A DNA stretch of 64,000 nt from Flavobacterium sp. (GCA_014379405.1 JACMLU010000005.1:62001-126000), one strand, 5' to 3'. Counted from the first letter of the stretch, positions 7,719 through 16,311 are shown. Translations and numbers: made by a program. Notes: generated from the sequence alone by a model not told the origin.

Positions 7719-10064
7719 ATGAACCATTTTAAAACAAAACTTTACCAACAACTACCCCTAACCCTCTTATTTCTGTTTTTAGCTTTGGCTACAAACGTTT
7801 TTTCCCAAGCACGTAAAGTAATTAATTTTGACAGCGGATGGCAATTTACATTAGGAGACGTCCCGGGTGCAGAAAAAGCTGCATTTAATGACACCCAATG
7901 GCGAAAACTTAATGTTCCTCATGATTGGAGCATCGAAGGAGCTTATGACAGGGAGAACCCATCCAGTCGTGGTGGCGGTTATTTGCCTACCGGAATTGGT
8001 TGGTATCGCAAAACATTTACTGTTGACAAAACCGATGCTAAAAAAATGAGTTCCATTGAATTTGATGGCGTAATGGCCAATAGCGATGTTTGGATCAATG
8101 GCAAACATTTAGGGAAACGCCCTTATGGCTACATCAGTTTTGCTTATGATTTGACTCCATATTTAAATTTTGACAAAGCCAATGTTATTGCTGTTAGAGC
8201 CGATAACTCCATCCAACCCGCTTCACGTTATTATACAGGTGCCGGTATTTATCGTCACGTTCGTTTGGTTACGGTAAACCCAACCCATTTCAAACATTGG
8301 GGAACTTTCATCACCACGCCAGTTGCCACAACCAGCAAAGGAGTCGTTAACTTGAAAGTCGAAATCGAGAATAATGGAATCACAGGCAATTACAAATTGC
8401 AAATCGATATTGTGGACAATAAAGGAACCGTGGTAAAAACTGTCGAAAGCCTGAAAAATATTGCTGCCAACGCCACTGGATTGATTTCACAAGAAATAGA
8501 AATCAAAATCCCAAAATTATGGGGTTTTGAAGAACCTAATTTATACACTGCCAAGACCAAATTATATTCAGGAAAAACGCTTATCGACAATCAGAGCATT
8601 CCATTTGGAATCAAAAAAGCGGAATTTATTGCCGAAACCGGTTTTTGGTTGAATGGCAAAAATTATAAACTAAAAGGAGTTTGTTTGCATCACGATGGTG
8701 GAGCCGTTGGTGCTGCAGTACCTTTGGGAGTTTGGAAAGAACGATTTAACAAATTAAAAGAAGCAGGCGTCAATGCTATTCGTACCTCTCACAATCCTGT
8801 TGCTCCCGAGTTTCTTGATTTATGCGACCAAATGGGATTTGCCGTAATGGACGAAACTTTCGACACCTGGAATTCCGCCAAACATAATGGCGAAAAAGGG
8901 TATAATTTATATTTCACCGATTGGTGGGAACAAGATACGAAAGACATGATTTTAAGAGACAGAAATCATCCATCCATCGTTATTTACAGCATTGGAAACG
9001 AAATTCATGACGACCTAAGTTATCCAGAAGGCTACAAAAAATATAAAATGCAGGAAAACGTTGTCAAAAAATATGACGACAGCAGACCTGTAACGATGGC
9101 ACTTTTTAGACCCGCCAATTCCAAAGTATATCTTAGTGGTTTTGCCGAGCAAATGGATGTGGTAGGACAAAATTATCGTGAAAACGAACTAGTGGCAGCC
9201 CACGAAGCACACCCAACATGGAAAGTATTGGGAACCGAAAACACCCATGTCCTGAACCAATGGTTGGCTTTACGCGACAAACCTTATATGGCTGGTCAAT
9301 TTTTATGGACAGGTTACGACTATTTAGGCGAAGCCGATTGGCCGGAAACCACCAACAACCAAGGTTTGTTTGACAGAGCTGGAAACTGGAAACAACAATC
9401 CTTGCAAAGAGATAGCTGGTGGTCAACGGAACCTGTAGTTCATATCGTGAGAAAATCGGAAAATGCTGGAGCAGGAAATTGGGTTGCCGATTGGACGCCA
9501 AACGATTTTGATACCTACGATAATGCCAAAGTTCAAGTGTACAGCAACTGCGACGAAGTAGAACTTTTCCTTAACGATAAATCATTGGGAGCAGTCAAAA
9601 AACCTGCTGATGATTCGCCAAGAGAATGGAATGTCACTTTTGAAGAAGGCAACATCAAAGCCATCGGGAAAAACAACGGTAAAATTGTAGCGCAAGAAGA
9701 GTTTAAATCTGCCGGAAAACCAGCAAAAATTATCATTACCAAAAGCAATCCAACACTGGCCAACAACTGGGACGATGTTTCTTTTGTAACAGCAACGATT
9801 GTGGACGAAAAAGGAACAAGATGTGCCAATGCTGACAACCTGATTAAATTTACCATCACGAATTCAGGAAAAATAATTGGAGTGGACAACGGCAACATCA
9901 TCAGCCATGACAATTACCAATCGCCTGAACGACACGCTTTCGCGGGAAAAGCCATTGCCATTGTCAAGGCTGCGCAAGATACAGGCAAAATAGAGATCAA
10001 AGCTACTGCCGAAGGTTTGGAAGCAGGATCGATAATCATCGAAATTGTTCCAGAGAAAAAATAA
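7719..10064 (+). CDS. Secreted glycoside hydrolase family 2 (beta-galactosidase type)
   Basis: 781 residues from the ATG at 7719 (MNHFKTKLYQQ). Starting here puts a clean signal peptide ending in TNVFSQ at the N-terminus; an upstream ATG at 7677 adds 14 charged residues. Domain order is a sugar-binding jelly roll (WQFTLGD... GVMANSDVWING), an Ig-like domain, a TIM barrel with acid/base Glu in YSIGNEIHDD and the likely nucleophile Glu in VLGTENTH, then DUF4982-like and Ig-like C-terminal domains. GH2 enzymes of this layout cleave beta-galactosides or related terminal sugars in the periplasm. The exact substrate is not readable. No SusC/SusD pair is adjacent, which is unusual for polysaccharide loci. 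Confidence 0.9.
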   Translation: MNHFKTKLYQQLPLTLLFLFLALATNVFSQARKVINFDSGWQFTLGDVPGAEKAAFNDTQWRKLNVPHDWSIEGAYDRENPSSRGGGYLPTGIGWYRKTFTVDKTDAKKMSSIEFDGVMANSDVWINGKHLGKRPYGYISFAYDLTPYLNFDKANVIAVRADNSIQPASRYYTGAGIYRHVRLVTVNPTHFKHWGTFITTPVATTSKGVVNLKVEIENNGITGNYKLQIDIVDNKGTVVKTVESLKNIAANATGLISQEIEIKIPKLWGFEEPNLYTAKTKLYSGKTLIDNQSIPFGIKKAEFIAETGFWLNGKNYKLKGVCLHHDGGAVGAAVPLGVWKERFNKLKEAGVNAIRTSHNPVAPEFLDLCDQMGFAVMDETFDTWNSAKHNGEKGYNLYFTDWWEQDTKDMILRDRNHPSIVIYSIGNEIHDDLSYPEGYKKYKMQENVVKKYDDSRPVTMALFRPANSKVYLSGFAEQMDVVGQNYRENELVAAHEAHPTWKVLGTENTHVLNQWLALRDKPYMAGQFLWTGYDYLGEADWPETTNNQGLFDRAGNWKQQSLQRDSWWSTEPVVHIVRKSENAGAGNWVADWTPNDFDTYDNAKVQVYSNCDEVELFLNDKSLGAVKKPADDSPREWNVTFEEGNIKAIGKNNGKIVAQEEFKSAGKPAKIIITKSNPTLANNWDDVSFVTATIVDEKGTRCANADNLIKFTITNSGKIIGVDNGNIISHDNYQSPERHAFAGKAIAIVKAAQDTGKIEIKATAEGLEAGSIIIEIVPEKK

Positions 10065-10130
10065 GTAATACTGCTTATTAAATAGCCCTAATGTTATTTA
10101 GTTAAGAATTTTAGCGCCGTCTCTTCGAGT

Positions 10131-10235
10131 GATTTTTAATAGTAATGCGACAGCTTTACTATTAAAAATTGTATCGAGAAGCCTATGATGGAAGAGTTCT
10201 CGATACATTTTATTAAAAAAAGCTGTCGCATTTTT
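10131..10235 (+). promoter_or_regulatory. Overlapping alternative hairpins downstream of the GH2 gene
   Basis: Two perfect 14-bp inverted repeats compete for the same bases. Hairpin A pairs 10132-10145 with 10156-10169. Hairpin B pairs AATGCGACAGCTTT (10144-10157) with 10219-10232, and encloses a third stem GTATCGAGAA / TTCTCGATAC (10171-10180, 10197-10206). B is followed by a T-rich stretch. The region could be a folded RNA, an attenuator-like switch, or the remains of a mobile palindrome; no gene lies here. Confidence 0.55.
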
Positions 10236-10336
10236 TAACAAAACGAACAGACGAAGACAAATCGTTAACTTAATGACAAATTGCTCGATAAGACAAAATA
10301 GTCAGTTTAAAAGATATAATACAACTTTATATATTG

Positions 10337-10367
10337 CCCTAAAAGCTAGCTACTTTTAGGGTATTTT
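10337..10367. terminator. Bidirectional terminator between GH2 and the membrane protein gene
   Basis: CCCTAAAAG / CTTTTAGGG (10337-10345, 10353-10361) with A/T-rich flanks on both sides, between convergent genes. Confidence 0.75.
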
Positions 10368-10369
10368 AT

Positions 10370-11182
10370 TTACACCAAAAAATCTGACAACAATCGCTGA
10401 TTGAATCGGTCAATGGTTTTCAAATCGACATTGGTGGCTTCGTCAGACACATCAAAAGGATCGTCCAGCCCACAAATAAGCAAATATAAATAGCAAAACA
10501 AAAACGTGATAGCCGAGGTTACTAGATAATCGGCTGTGGGAGTCTTGAATTTGGTAATTATCAAAAGTGACATTATGATGAATAAAATGCTTTGGAGCAA
10601 GGTATAAGCCGGTTTGATAAAATTGTTTCTCGAAATCGCATAGGCTCTCGTGAGTTGTTTTCGCATCGCGTTGGTGTTTTCCTGAATGCCTTTTATGGCT
10701 TCTTTGTCGACTCCCCTTTCGGCAAAATAATAAGCGATTTCGTTCGATTTCCGGATTAACGGAAAGATGATGTTCGAATCTTTCTCGCTCGAATAAATCC
10801 AGGCAATGATTCCCTCTGTGATGGTCAGCATTTCCTGGCGCAATAAAGTACTGTCCAAGTTTTCCTTGCATAAATCGGTCGTGCCTGTTCTGGGTGCCTT
10901 GAAAGCTAAGTAAATCCAATCCTTGATGGCTTCGAGATTGGCGGCTATTTCGCCTGGAATTTTTTCGCTTTCCTTAAAATCGGTCATAGTGGCGGCCAGC
11001 AACAAGCCAAACACAAAAAAAGCTCCTGTAAACACAATGGTAATATCCGACAGCTCGATTAAGTCATGCAAATCCTGCCCATAAACAGACAGATTTTTGA
11101 ATAGAAAATTCTTCATTGCCAGAATAACCACAGCAGCTATAAACGACTTTATGATTATGGCTCGGTTTACTATATACTTCAT
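10370..11182 (-). CDS. Integral membrane protein of unknown function (bestrophin-like/DUF4239-like)
   Basis: 270 residues with about four hydrophobic segments: one near the N-terminus (residues ~8-26), one at ~45-66, and a C-terminal pair at ~195-245. A ~110-residue hydrophilic region lies between the pairs. The C-terminal GLDDPFDVSDEA-type motif after the last membrane segment resembles bestrophin-like (DUF4239) proteins, whose function is unclear; some are anion channels. It is a single gene bounded by the terminator at 10337. The family assignment is tentative. Confidence 0.65.
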   Translation of the reverse strand: MKYIVNRAIIIKSFIAAVVILAMKNFLFKNLSVYGQDLHDLIELSDITIVFTGAFFVFGLLLAATMTDFKESEKIPGEIAANLEAIKDWIYLAFKAPRTGTTDLCKENLDSTLLRQEMLTITEGIIAWIYSSEKDSNIIFPLIRKSNEIAYYFAERGVDKEAIKGIQENTNAMRKQLTRAYAISRNNFIKPAYTLLQSILFIIMSLLIITKFKTPTADYLVTSAITFLFCYLYLLICGLDDPFDVSDEATNVDLKTIDRFNQRLLSDFLV

Positions 11183-11349
11183 CTTTTATTTTATTTTTAT
11201 GCAAAGTAAGAAATATATCCAGAATTTAATCGTCTTTTTTTGATTTCAAGGAGTTCTCAATCGTTTTGAAGGCATATGTAAATAATTCGTTTTCCGGGTG
11301 GTTTGTAAGTATTTATTTCTATATTAGCAGTACTAAAAAAATGAGGTTT

Positions 11350-11399
11350 GTCAGACCTATCTACCCGAATCTGAAGTGATAAGTCTGATGAAATCAGAC
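11350..11399 (+). promoter_or_regulatory. Inverted-repeat cluster upstream of the ATPase gene
   Basis: GTCAGACCTATC (11350-11361) is repeated inverted as GATAAGTCTGAT (11378-11389; two mismatches), and GTCTGAT-GAA-ATCAGAC (11383-11399) forms a tight perfect hairpin. It lies 52 bases before the ATG. It could be an operator or a leader hairpin controlling the ATPase. Confidence 0.4.
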
Positions 11400-11450
11400 C
11401 ATTAACAAATTGCGAATAATTGTACCAAGAAACGCAAAAAAGATAATTAA

Positions 11451-12869
11451 ATGAAAAATAAACAGTATTCTACTTACGAAGTTTTCACACCATCATCGCC
11501 AGCGTTCTTAACTTTTGTTGAGAGAAACGAGATAGATGCAAAACTTGAAAGGGCAATGAAAACTATAGGAAAACAAGTTATACTTTATGGTCATTCTGGT
11601 TCAGGAAAAACATCATTAATTCAAAATTATTTGACAAATAATAATTTGAACAAAATTATTACTCAATGCTCAAATGAAATGGCTATTGAAGAGGTTTTAT
11701 TAGATGCTTTCAATCAGTTAGATATTTATTATAAAGATACAGTTGAAAGCAATATTAGTGATAAAATTGGAGGAAATTTAAGTGCAAGTTTTTTGGGAAT
11801 AAAAGCAAGTCTAAATGCTGAACAAAATCAAAATGATAAAGAAGTATTAAAAAAAATAGTTTCAATTCAGTTAACTCCACCAACATTAGCAAAATATTTA
11901 GGTTTAGCGAATTGTTGTTGGATAATTGAAGATTTTCACAAAATATTAAATTCCGATAAAAATAAACTTTCACAAATTATGAAAGTTTTTATGGATGCAT
12001 CCATAAATTTTCCAAAACTAAAAATAGTTACAATTGGAGCTGTAAATACTGCTCGTGAAATAATTCAATACGATAAAGAAATGAAAAATCGTGTAGCTGA
12101 AATTCACGTTCAACTTATGGACGCAAAGAAATTAAATTCAATAATTACAAGAGGTGAGAAATTGTTAAACATAAAATTTGAAAACTCAGTTAAAGATAGA
12201 ATTATTTCTTTTTCTTGTGGTTTGCCTTCTGTTACACATAATCTATGTCTTCTTTTGTGTGAGGACAAAAAAATAAATGAAACATCAGTTTTAGAAAAAC
12301 GATTTCCATTTAATACTGTGGATTTAAAAAAAGCTGTAAACACTTTCATTTCTGATAACGAGGATACTTATAAATCAATATACGAAAAAGCAACTTATAC
12401 AAAAATACAGCGCAAATATGAAAACCCAAAAGAGCTACTATTTGCAATGATTAATACTAAGAATGAAGAAATAGAAATTCAAGAAATAATAGATCTCTTA
12501 AAAACAAAACATCCAAACTATAAAAGCAATAACTTAAAAAATTATTTAGATGAATTAACATCAATAGAAAGAGATGAAGTTTTAAGATATCATAAAGCTA
12601 CAAATAGTTACTATTTTTCAAATCCATTTTTCAAATCATATGTTGCAACTAAACAACACGAAGAATTAGACAGTGTTAAACTAAATAAAAGAACAATAGT
12701 GAAAAATATGGGAGAATATTTGGATAGTCTAAGTCTAGCGAAAATGCAATTTTTAAAAGATTTCGAGGTTTTTGAAGGCGATTTTGAAACTAATTACGAT
12801 GAAGATGATGATGATTTCAAATCAATTTTAAATAATAAATTAACGTCAAGAACATTGAAACTTGAATAA
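11451..12869 (+). CDS. AAA/STAND-like ATPase, function unknown
   Basis: 472 residues. Walker A GHSGSGKTS lies at about 48-56, Walker B in WIIEDF near 158-163, and a sensor-like VTIGAVNTAR follows. After residue ~320 the protein is helical and charged, consistent with a winged-helix or sensor domain, and it ends with a very acidic EDDDD stretch. There is no membrane segment. Base composition is clearly richer in A/T than the flanking housekeeping genes. It is the first gene of the repeat-separated array and has no obvious partner. Solitary ATPases of this kind include anti-phage proteins, but nothing here proves that role. Confidence 0.75.
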   Translation: MKNKQYSTYEVFTPSSPAFLTFVERNEIDAKLERAMKTIGKQVILYGHSGSGKTSLIQNYLTNNNLNKIITQCSNEMAIEEVLLDAFNQLDIYYKDTVESNISDKIGGNLSASFLGIKASLNAEQNQNDKEVLKKIVSIQLTPPTLAKYLGLANCCWIIEDFHKILNSDKNKLSQIMKVFMDASINFPKLKIVTIGAVNTAREIIQYDKEMKNRVAEIHVQLMDAKKLNSIITRGEKLLNIKFENSVKDRIISFSCGLPSVTHNLCLLLCEDKKINETSVLEKRFPFNTVDLKKAVNTFISDNEDTYKSIYEKATYTKIQRKYENPKELLFAMINTKNEEIEIQEIIDLLKTKHPNYKSNNLKNYLDELTSIERDEVLRYHKATNSYYFSNPFFKSYVATKQHEELDSVKLNKRTIVKNMGEYLDSLSLAKMQFLKDFEVFEGDFETNYDEDDDDFKSILNNKLTSRTLKLE

Positions 12870-12879
12870 ACAACTACTC

Positions 12880-12994
12880 ACAACATCTACAACGGATTTG
12901 GGTAATAAGCTTAATTTGAAGTTGGCTTTGTATTTGGGATGATTTGGCAAATCCGAAAAATGAACTTAATTTAGTCCAAAACCCGCTGTAATAC
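12880..12994 (+). repeat. Palindromic spacer repeat R1
   Basis: CTACAACGGATTTGGG opens it, and CCAAAACCCGCTGT closes it as an imperfect inverted repeat. This copy lacks the central GCCTGTTCG segment seen in R2, R4 and R5, and follows the ATPase gene by about 10 bases. Confidence 0.8.
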
Positions 12995-13027
12995 CATAAC
13001 GTCTTGTGATATTTTAAATCCTGCTAA

Positions 13028-13627
13028 ATGAGAAAAATAATTGCTTTATTAATGTTCACAATTCTTTTAACAAGTTGCAATGATGCTTATGAAAAAGAAG
13101 AATTAAAAGCTATAGAAGATGTGGCAAACGATTATTTAAAAACAAACGATTTAATATTAAATCCAACAAAGTTTTTTGATGACCAGATTATTAATAAACC
13201 AAATATTGACACTCTAGACATCCAAATTTATTTTTCAGATGCTTTGCTACCAATTTCTCAAGTAAAAGAAGATAATGAATGGATGTTTATCGATAATAAT
13301 TTTAAAAAAGCATCAGACTCAATCACTTTTTACAGCATAGTAAACTCTCAAAAATTCAAGGATTTAAAATTTAAAGAATTTGAAAAATCAAAATTAAAAT
13401 TGGAAAAGCCATACAGACAGTTTAAATCATCTCAAACCAAATTTAAATCAGATGAAGAATACAGAATTCTGAATTTTTCAAGAGTTTGTTTTGATGACAA
13501 ACGAGAAAATGGTATTGTTGTAATTGAATATTTAGTCGGTTATGAAAGTGGGACTAGTAGTGGTTATCATAATTCTTTGCTTATTACAAAGAAAAATGGC
13601 AAATGGACTTATGTTCGACGTAAATAA
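13028..13627 (+). CDS. Putative lipoprotein of unknown function
   Basis: 199 residues. Lipoprotein signal peptide: positively charged MRK, hydrophobic core, then LLTSCND with the lipid-modified Cys near residue 17. The mature part is rich in Lys, Asp and Asn and ends in an SLLITKKNGKWTYV strand like that of small secreted immunity or stress proteins. No family is recognised. It is flanked by spacer repeats R1 and R2 and so forms a single-gene unit of the array. Confidence 0.75.
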   Translation: MRKIIALLMFTILLTSCNDAYEKEELKAIEDVANDYLKTNDLILNPTKFFDDQIINKPNIDTLDIQIYFSDALLPISQVKEDNEWMFIDNNFKKASDSITFYSIVNSQKFKDLKFKEFEKSKLKLEKPYRQFKSSQTKFKSDEEYRILNFSRVCFDDKRENGIVVIEYLVGYESGTSSGYHNSLLITKKNGKWTYVRRK

Positions 13628-13644
13628 AAAACATCTCATAAAAA

Positions 13645-13793
13645 CTACAACGGATTTGGGCAATTGGCTTAATGGAAAGTTGGTTTTGTATTTGGGAGAT
13701 TTGCTTCGCCTGTTCACTATCACTCGGGTGGCAAATCCAAGAATAGGGCTTAATTTAATCCCAAACCCGCTGTTGCACCAAACCGTTATAGCC
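13645..13793 (+). repeat. Palindromic spacer repeat R2
   Basis: Runs from CTACAACGGATTTGGGC through a centre GCTTCGCCTGTTCACTATCA-CTCGGGTGGC to CCCAAACCCGCTGTTGCACC and GTTATAGCC. The ends pair as an imperfect palindrome. The centre is a variant, on the other strand, of the motif at 5488-5513. Confidence 0.85.
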
Positions 13794-13836
13794 AATGCTA
13801 TGAGACGACCGAACAACTTCAAACAGACCAAATAAT

Positions 13837-14706
13837 ATGACAAAAGTTTTAATTACAGGTGCAACCGGAAATGTAGGAACAGAGGTAATTAAATCTTTGC
13901 AAAACATAAACCATCAACTCGACCTATATGCTGGTGTTAGAAACCTAATAACTGACGACAATAAATTAGAAAACTTTAAAATCAAATTTGCACAATTCGA
14001 TTTTACTGACTCCACGACCTACGAGACTGCTTTAGATGGTTGCAGTATCCTTTTTTTATTGCGACCACCACAAATTTCAGAAGTAGAAAAATATTTTAAT
14101 CCTATGATTGACACTTGTAGAGCCAAAGGAGTGAATCATATAGTTTTCTTATCAGTTCAGGGCGCTGAGAAAAGTAAAATAATTCCACATCACAAAATTG
14201 AAAAACTAATTATTGACAGCAAAATCCCATATACATTCTTACGACCTGCTTATTTTATGCAAAACTTTACGACAACTTTGCATAACGACTTGGTCAATAA
14301 GAAGAGGATTTATTTACCTGCCGGCAATGCAAAATTTACACTCATAGACATTCGTGACATTGGTTTGGTTTCAGCAAGTGTTTTGACAAATACATCTCAG
14401 CATATTAATAAATCTTACGAATTAACTTGTAAAGAAAAGTTGAGCTTCTCGGAAATGGCCAAAAAATTAAGTGACATTTTACATACCGACATTCAATATA
14501 TATCCCCGAACCTTGCCAGTTTTTTTCTTTCAAAAAGAAAAGAGAAAACACCAACAATGCTGATACTAGTTATGATTATGCTTCACTATTTCCCTCGATT
14601 TCAAAAAGACCCTGAAATAACAGATTGGATTGAGAAAATTACGGATAAACAACCGACAACGTTTGAGCAATTTATAACTGATAACAAAAAAGCACTCACA
14701 AAATGA
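13837..14706 (+). CDS. NmrA-like NAD(P)-binding protein
   Basis: 289 residues. The Rossmann motif GATGNVG (8-14) and the layout of atypical short-chain reductases of the NmrA/NAD(P)H azoreductase-like group are clear: LLRPP after strand 4, FLSVQGAEKS, and TFLRPAYFMQN. These proteins sense or use NAD(P)H; their substrates are usually unknown. No classical YxxxK pair is evident. It lies between repeats R2 and R3. Bases at its left boundary (13785-13798) are complementary, 13 of 14, to the start of R3 (14713-14726). Confidence 0.85.
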   Translation: MTKVLITGATGNVGTEVIKSLQNINHQLDLYAGVRNLITDDNKLENFKIKFAQFDFTDSTTYETALDGCSILFLLRPPQISEVEKYFNPMIDTCRAKGVNHIVFLSVQGAEKSKIIPHHKIEKLIIDSKIPYTFLRPAYFMQNFTTTLHNDLVNKKRIYLPAGNAKFTLIDIRDIGLVSASVLTNTSQHINKSYELTCKEKLSFSEMAKKLSDILHTDIQYISPNLASFFLSKRKEKTPTMLILVMIMLHYFPRFQKDPEITDWIEKITDKQPTTFEQFITDNKKALTK

Positions 14707-14712
14707 CAAGAA

Positions 14713-14860
14713 GCACTGGCTATAACTGCGGGTTTAAGAAATTGGCAGTCCAGTGGTTAAATGAAGCACTGCGCTTCGTATCAAGTGCATTGCTGGCAGA
14801 CAGTTTAGTGTTCCGCTCGGGGTGGCAAATCCGAGAATTGAAAATAAACTCGCTGATAAA
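14713..14860 (+). repeat. Palindromic spacer repeat R3 (divergent type)
   Basis: Starts GCACTGGCTATAAC-TGCGGGTTTAAG and ends GGGTGGCAAATCCGAG...AAACTCGCTG. The 3' half matches the other copies; the interior (GAAGCACTGCGCTTCGTATC) differs. It is a separate subfamily of the same element. Confidence 0.65.
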
Positions 14861-14897
14861 GTGATATTTACCACTTACATAAAAGCAAAATTTGTAT

Positions 14898-14905
14898 TAA
14901 CTTTG
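14898..14905 (+). promoter_or_regulatory. -7 box of the VOC-family gene
   Basis: TAACTTTG, 20 bases before the ATG, matches TAnnTTTG. The unit thus seems to carry its own promoter. Confidence 0.45.
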
Positions 14906-14924
14906 ATAACTAAATATTTGAAAA

Positions 14925-15332
14925 ATGGCAAAACAAATTTTTATCAATTTAGCAGTAAAGGAGCTGCAAAAGTCTATGGACTTTTATACGGCATTGGGTT
15001 TTACAAACAATCCCCAATTTTCGGACGAGACCGGAAAGTGTATGGTTTGGGGTGAAAACATTTTTGTAATGCTTTTGACACACGAAAAGTTTGCCAACTT
15101 TGCAACCAAACCCATAGCAGACACCAAATCGAATGTGGCAGCATTATTTTCCCTATCGGTAGAAAGTGTGGATGAATTAAACCACATTATGACCAATGGA
15201 CTTCAAGCCGGTGGAACAGAGCCCAGCGAAATGAAAGATTATGGTTTTATGCAACAGCGAACTATCGAAGATTTTGACGGACACACTTGGGAAATTTTCT
15301 ATATGGACATTTCTAAATTTCCAGCAAAATAA
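14925..15332 (+). CDS. VOC family (glyoxalase/dioxygenase-like) protein
   Basis: 135 residues with two beta-alpha-beta-beta-beta modules: LAVKELQKSMDFYTALGF at the N-terminus and FDGHTWEIFYMD at the C-terminus, with the usual Glu in the final strand. Such proteins bind a metal or small molecule. Members of this subgroup are often called lactoylglutathione lyase-like, and some confer resistance to antibiotics such as bleomycin or fosfomycin. The substrate is not readable. It is the third repeat-separated unit of the array (between R3 and R4), a common type of cargo in gene cassettes. Confidence 0.88.
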   Translation: MAKQIFINLAVKELQKSMDFYTALGFTNNPQFSDETGKCMVWGENIFVMLLTHEKFANFATKPIADTKSNVAALFSLSVESVDELNHIMTNGLQAGGTEPSEMKDYGFMQQRTIEDFDGHTWEIFYMDISKFPAK

Positions 15333-15340
15333 CAACGAAC

Positions 15341-15484
15341 CGCCAACAGCTACAACGGATTTAGGCAATTGGCTTAATGGAAAGTTGGTTTTGTATTTGG
15401 GATGTTTTGTTTCGCCTGTTCGTCCCGATAATTATCGGGACTCGGGTGGTAAATCCGAAAATAAGGATAAATTTAAATTCAAAC
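15341..15484 (+). repeat. Palindromic spacer repeat R4
   Basis: Starts CGCCAACAGCTACAACGG, contains GGCTTAATGGAAAGTTGG, and at its centre has the perfect 20-bp palindrome GTCCCGATAATTATCGGGAC (15422-15441), then CTCGGGTGGTAAATCCG. The right end is degenerate. Confidence 0.85.
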
Positions 15485-15521
15485 TACTAACAGTCATTTC
15501 AAAAGAATTAAATCTATAAAA

Positions 15522-15980
15522 ATGGTAAATATAATTCACAGAGTAGGCATTAGAGCTGAAATTCAAAAAGTTTACGAAGCTTTGGCAACGATACAAGGAA
15601 TATCGAATTGGTGGACAAAAGATACTAGCGGAGAATCCGAAATTGGAAAAACGGTTACGACACGATTTCATACTTTGGAAGGAAGTGAAGTTGGCAGTAT
15701 GCGATTTGAAATAAAAGACTTGGAGCCCAATAAAAAAATTCATTGGAAATTTATTGAAGGCCCAGAGGAATGGATTGGAACTGAAGTCCTATTTGATTTA
15801 CATCAAGAAGAAAACTATACAGTCGTATTATTTAACCATCTTAATTGGTCTAAAGAAGTAGAATTTAAAGCGCATTGCAGTATGAAATGGGCAATTTTTA
15901 TGCTTAGTTTAAAACAACTCATCGAAAACGGAGAAGGAAAACCTTCGCCTTATGATATAAAAATAGATAACTGGAATTAA
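15522..15980 (+). CDS. SRPBCC/AHSA1-domain protein
   Basis: 152 residues, a single START-like (SRPBCC) fold. The N-terminal strand HRVGIRAEIQKVYEALAT, then ISNWWTKDTSG, is the AHSA1 signature; GSMRFEIKDLEPNKKIHWKF and a C-terminal helix MLSLKQLIENGEGKPSP complete the cavity fold. These proteins bind hydrophobic ligands and their roles vary. It follows R4 with ~37 bases of leader and has no partner gene. It is a single-gene unit of the array. Confidence 0.88.
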   Translation: MVNIIHRVGIRAEIQKVYEALATIQGISNWWTKDTSGESEIGKTVTTRFHTLEGSEVGSMRFEIKDLEPNKKIHWKFIEGPEEWIGTEVLFDLHQEENYTVVLFNHLNWSKEVEFKAHCSMKWAIFMLSLKQLIENGEGKPSPYDIKIDNWN

Positions 15981-16083
15981 CTGTATTCACAGCAACAAAC
16001 TCTTAACAGCGGTTTGGCGAGACGTTGTAAAAAAGCTGTCAGACACCGAAAAATAAAGAAAATACTATTTAAAAACTACTCCA

Positions 16084-16206
16084 ATGAAAGCATTTATTAC
16101 AATTTTACTTTTAGTTAGCTTTTCTATCAACCGCTATTATACAGTTGGCTTAATGGGAAGTTGGTTTTGTATTTGGATTATTTGCTTCACCTGTTCGTCC
16201 CGATAA
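16084..16206 (+). pseudogene. Truncated secreted-protein gene fused into a spacer repeat
   Basis: ATG at 16084 opens a typical signal peptide (MKAFITILLLVSFSI) and after ~18 codons runs directly into repeat R5, where it stops after 40 residues. Only the signal peptide of the original gene remains. The preceding bases (16004-16035) hold AACAGCGG and GTTGTAA motifs like the ends of the spacer repeats. This looks like a decayed unit of the array. Confidence 0.65.
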
Positions 16207-16270
16207 TTATCGGGACTCGAGTGGCAAAACCGAAGAATGGGCTTAATATAGTTCCAAACCCGTTAATTAC
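16138..16270 (+). repeat. Palindromic spacer repeat R5
   Basis: Lacks the usual CTACAACGGATTT opening. It contains TTGGCTTAATGGGAAGTTGG, the perfect palindrome GTCCCGATAATTATCGGGAC (16197-16216), and the closing GGGCTTAATATAGTTCCAAACCCG split by a few changes. Confidence 0.85.
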
Positions 16271-16311
16271 CAGAATATTAGCAGTAACTTTTGCGCATAA
16301 AATCGAAAAAA

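Noticed and set aside
9133..9501. A 122-codon frame antisense to the GH2 gene
   Set aside because: It is within the GH2 catalytic domain and has no family features.
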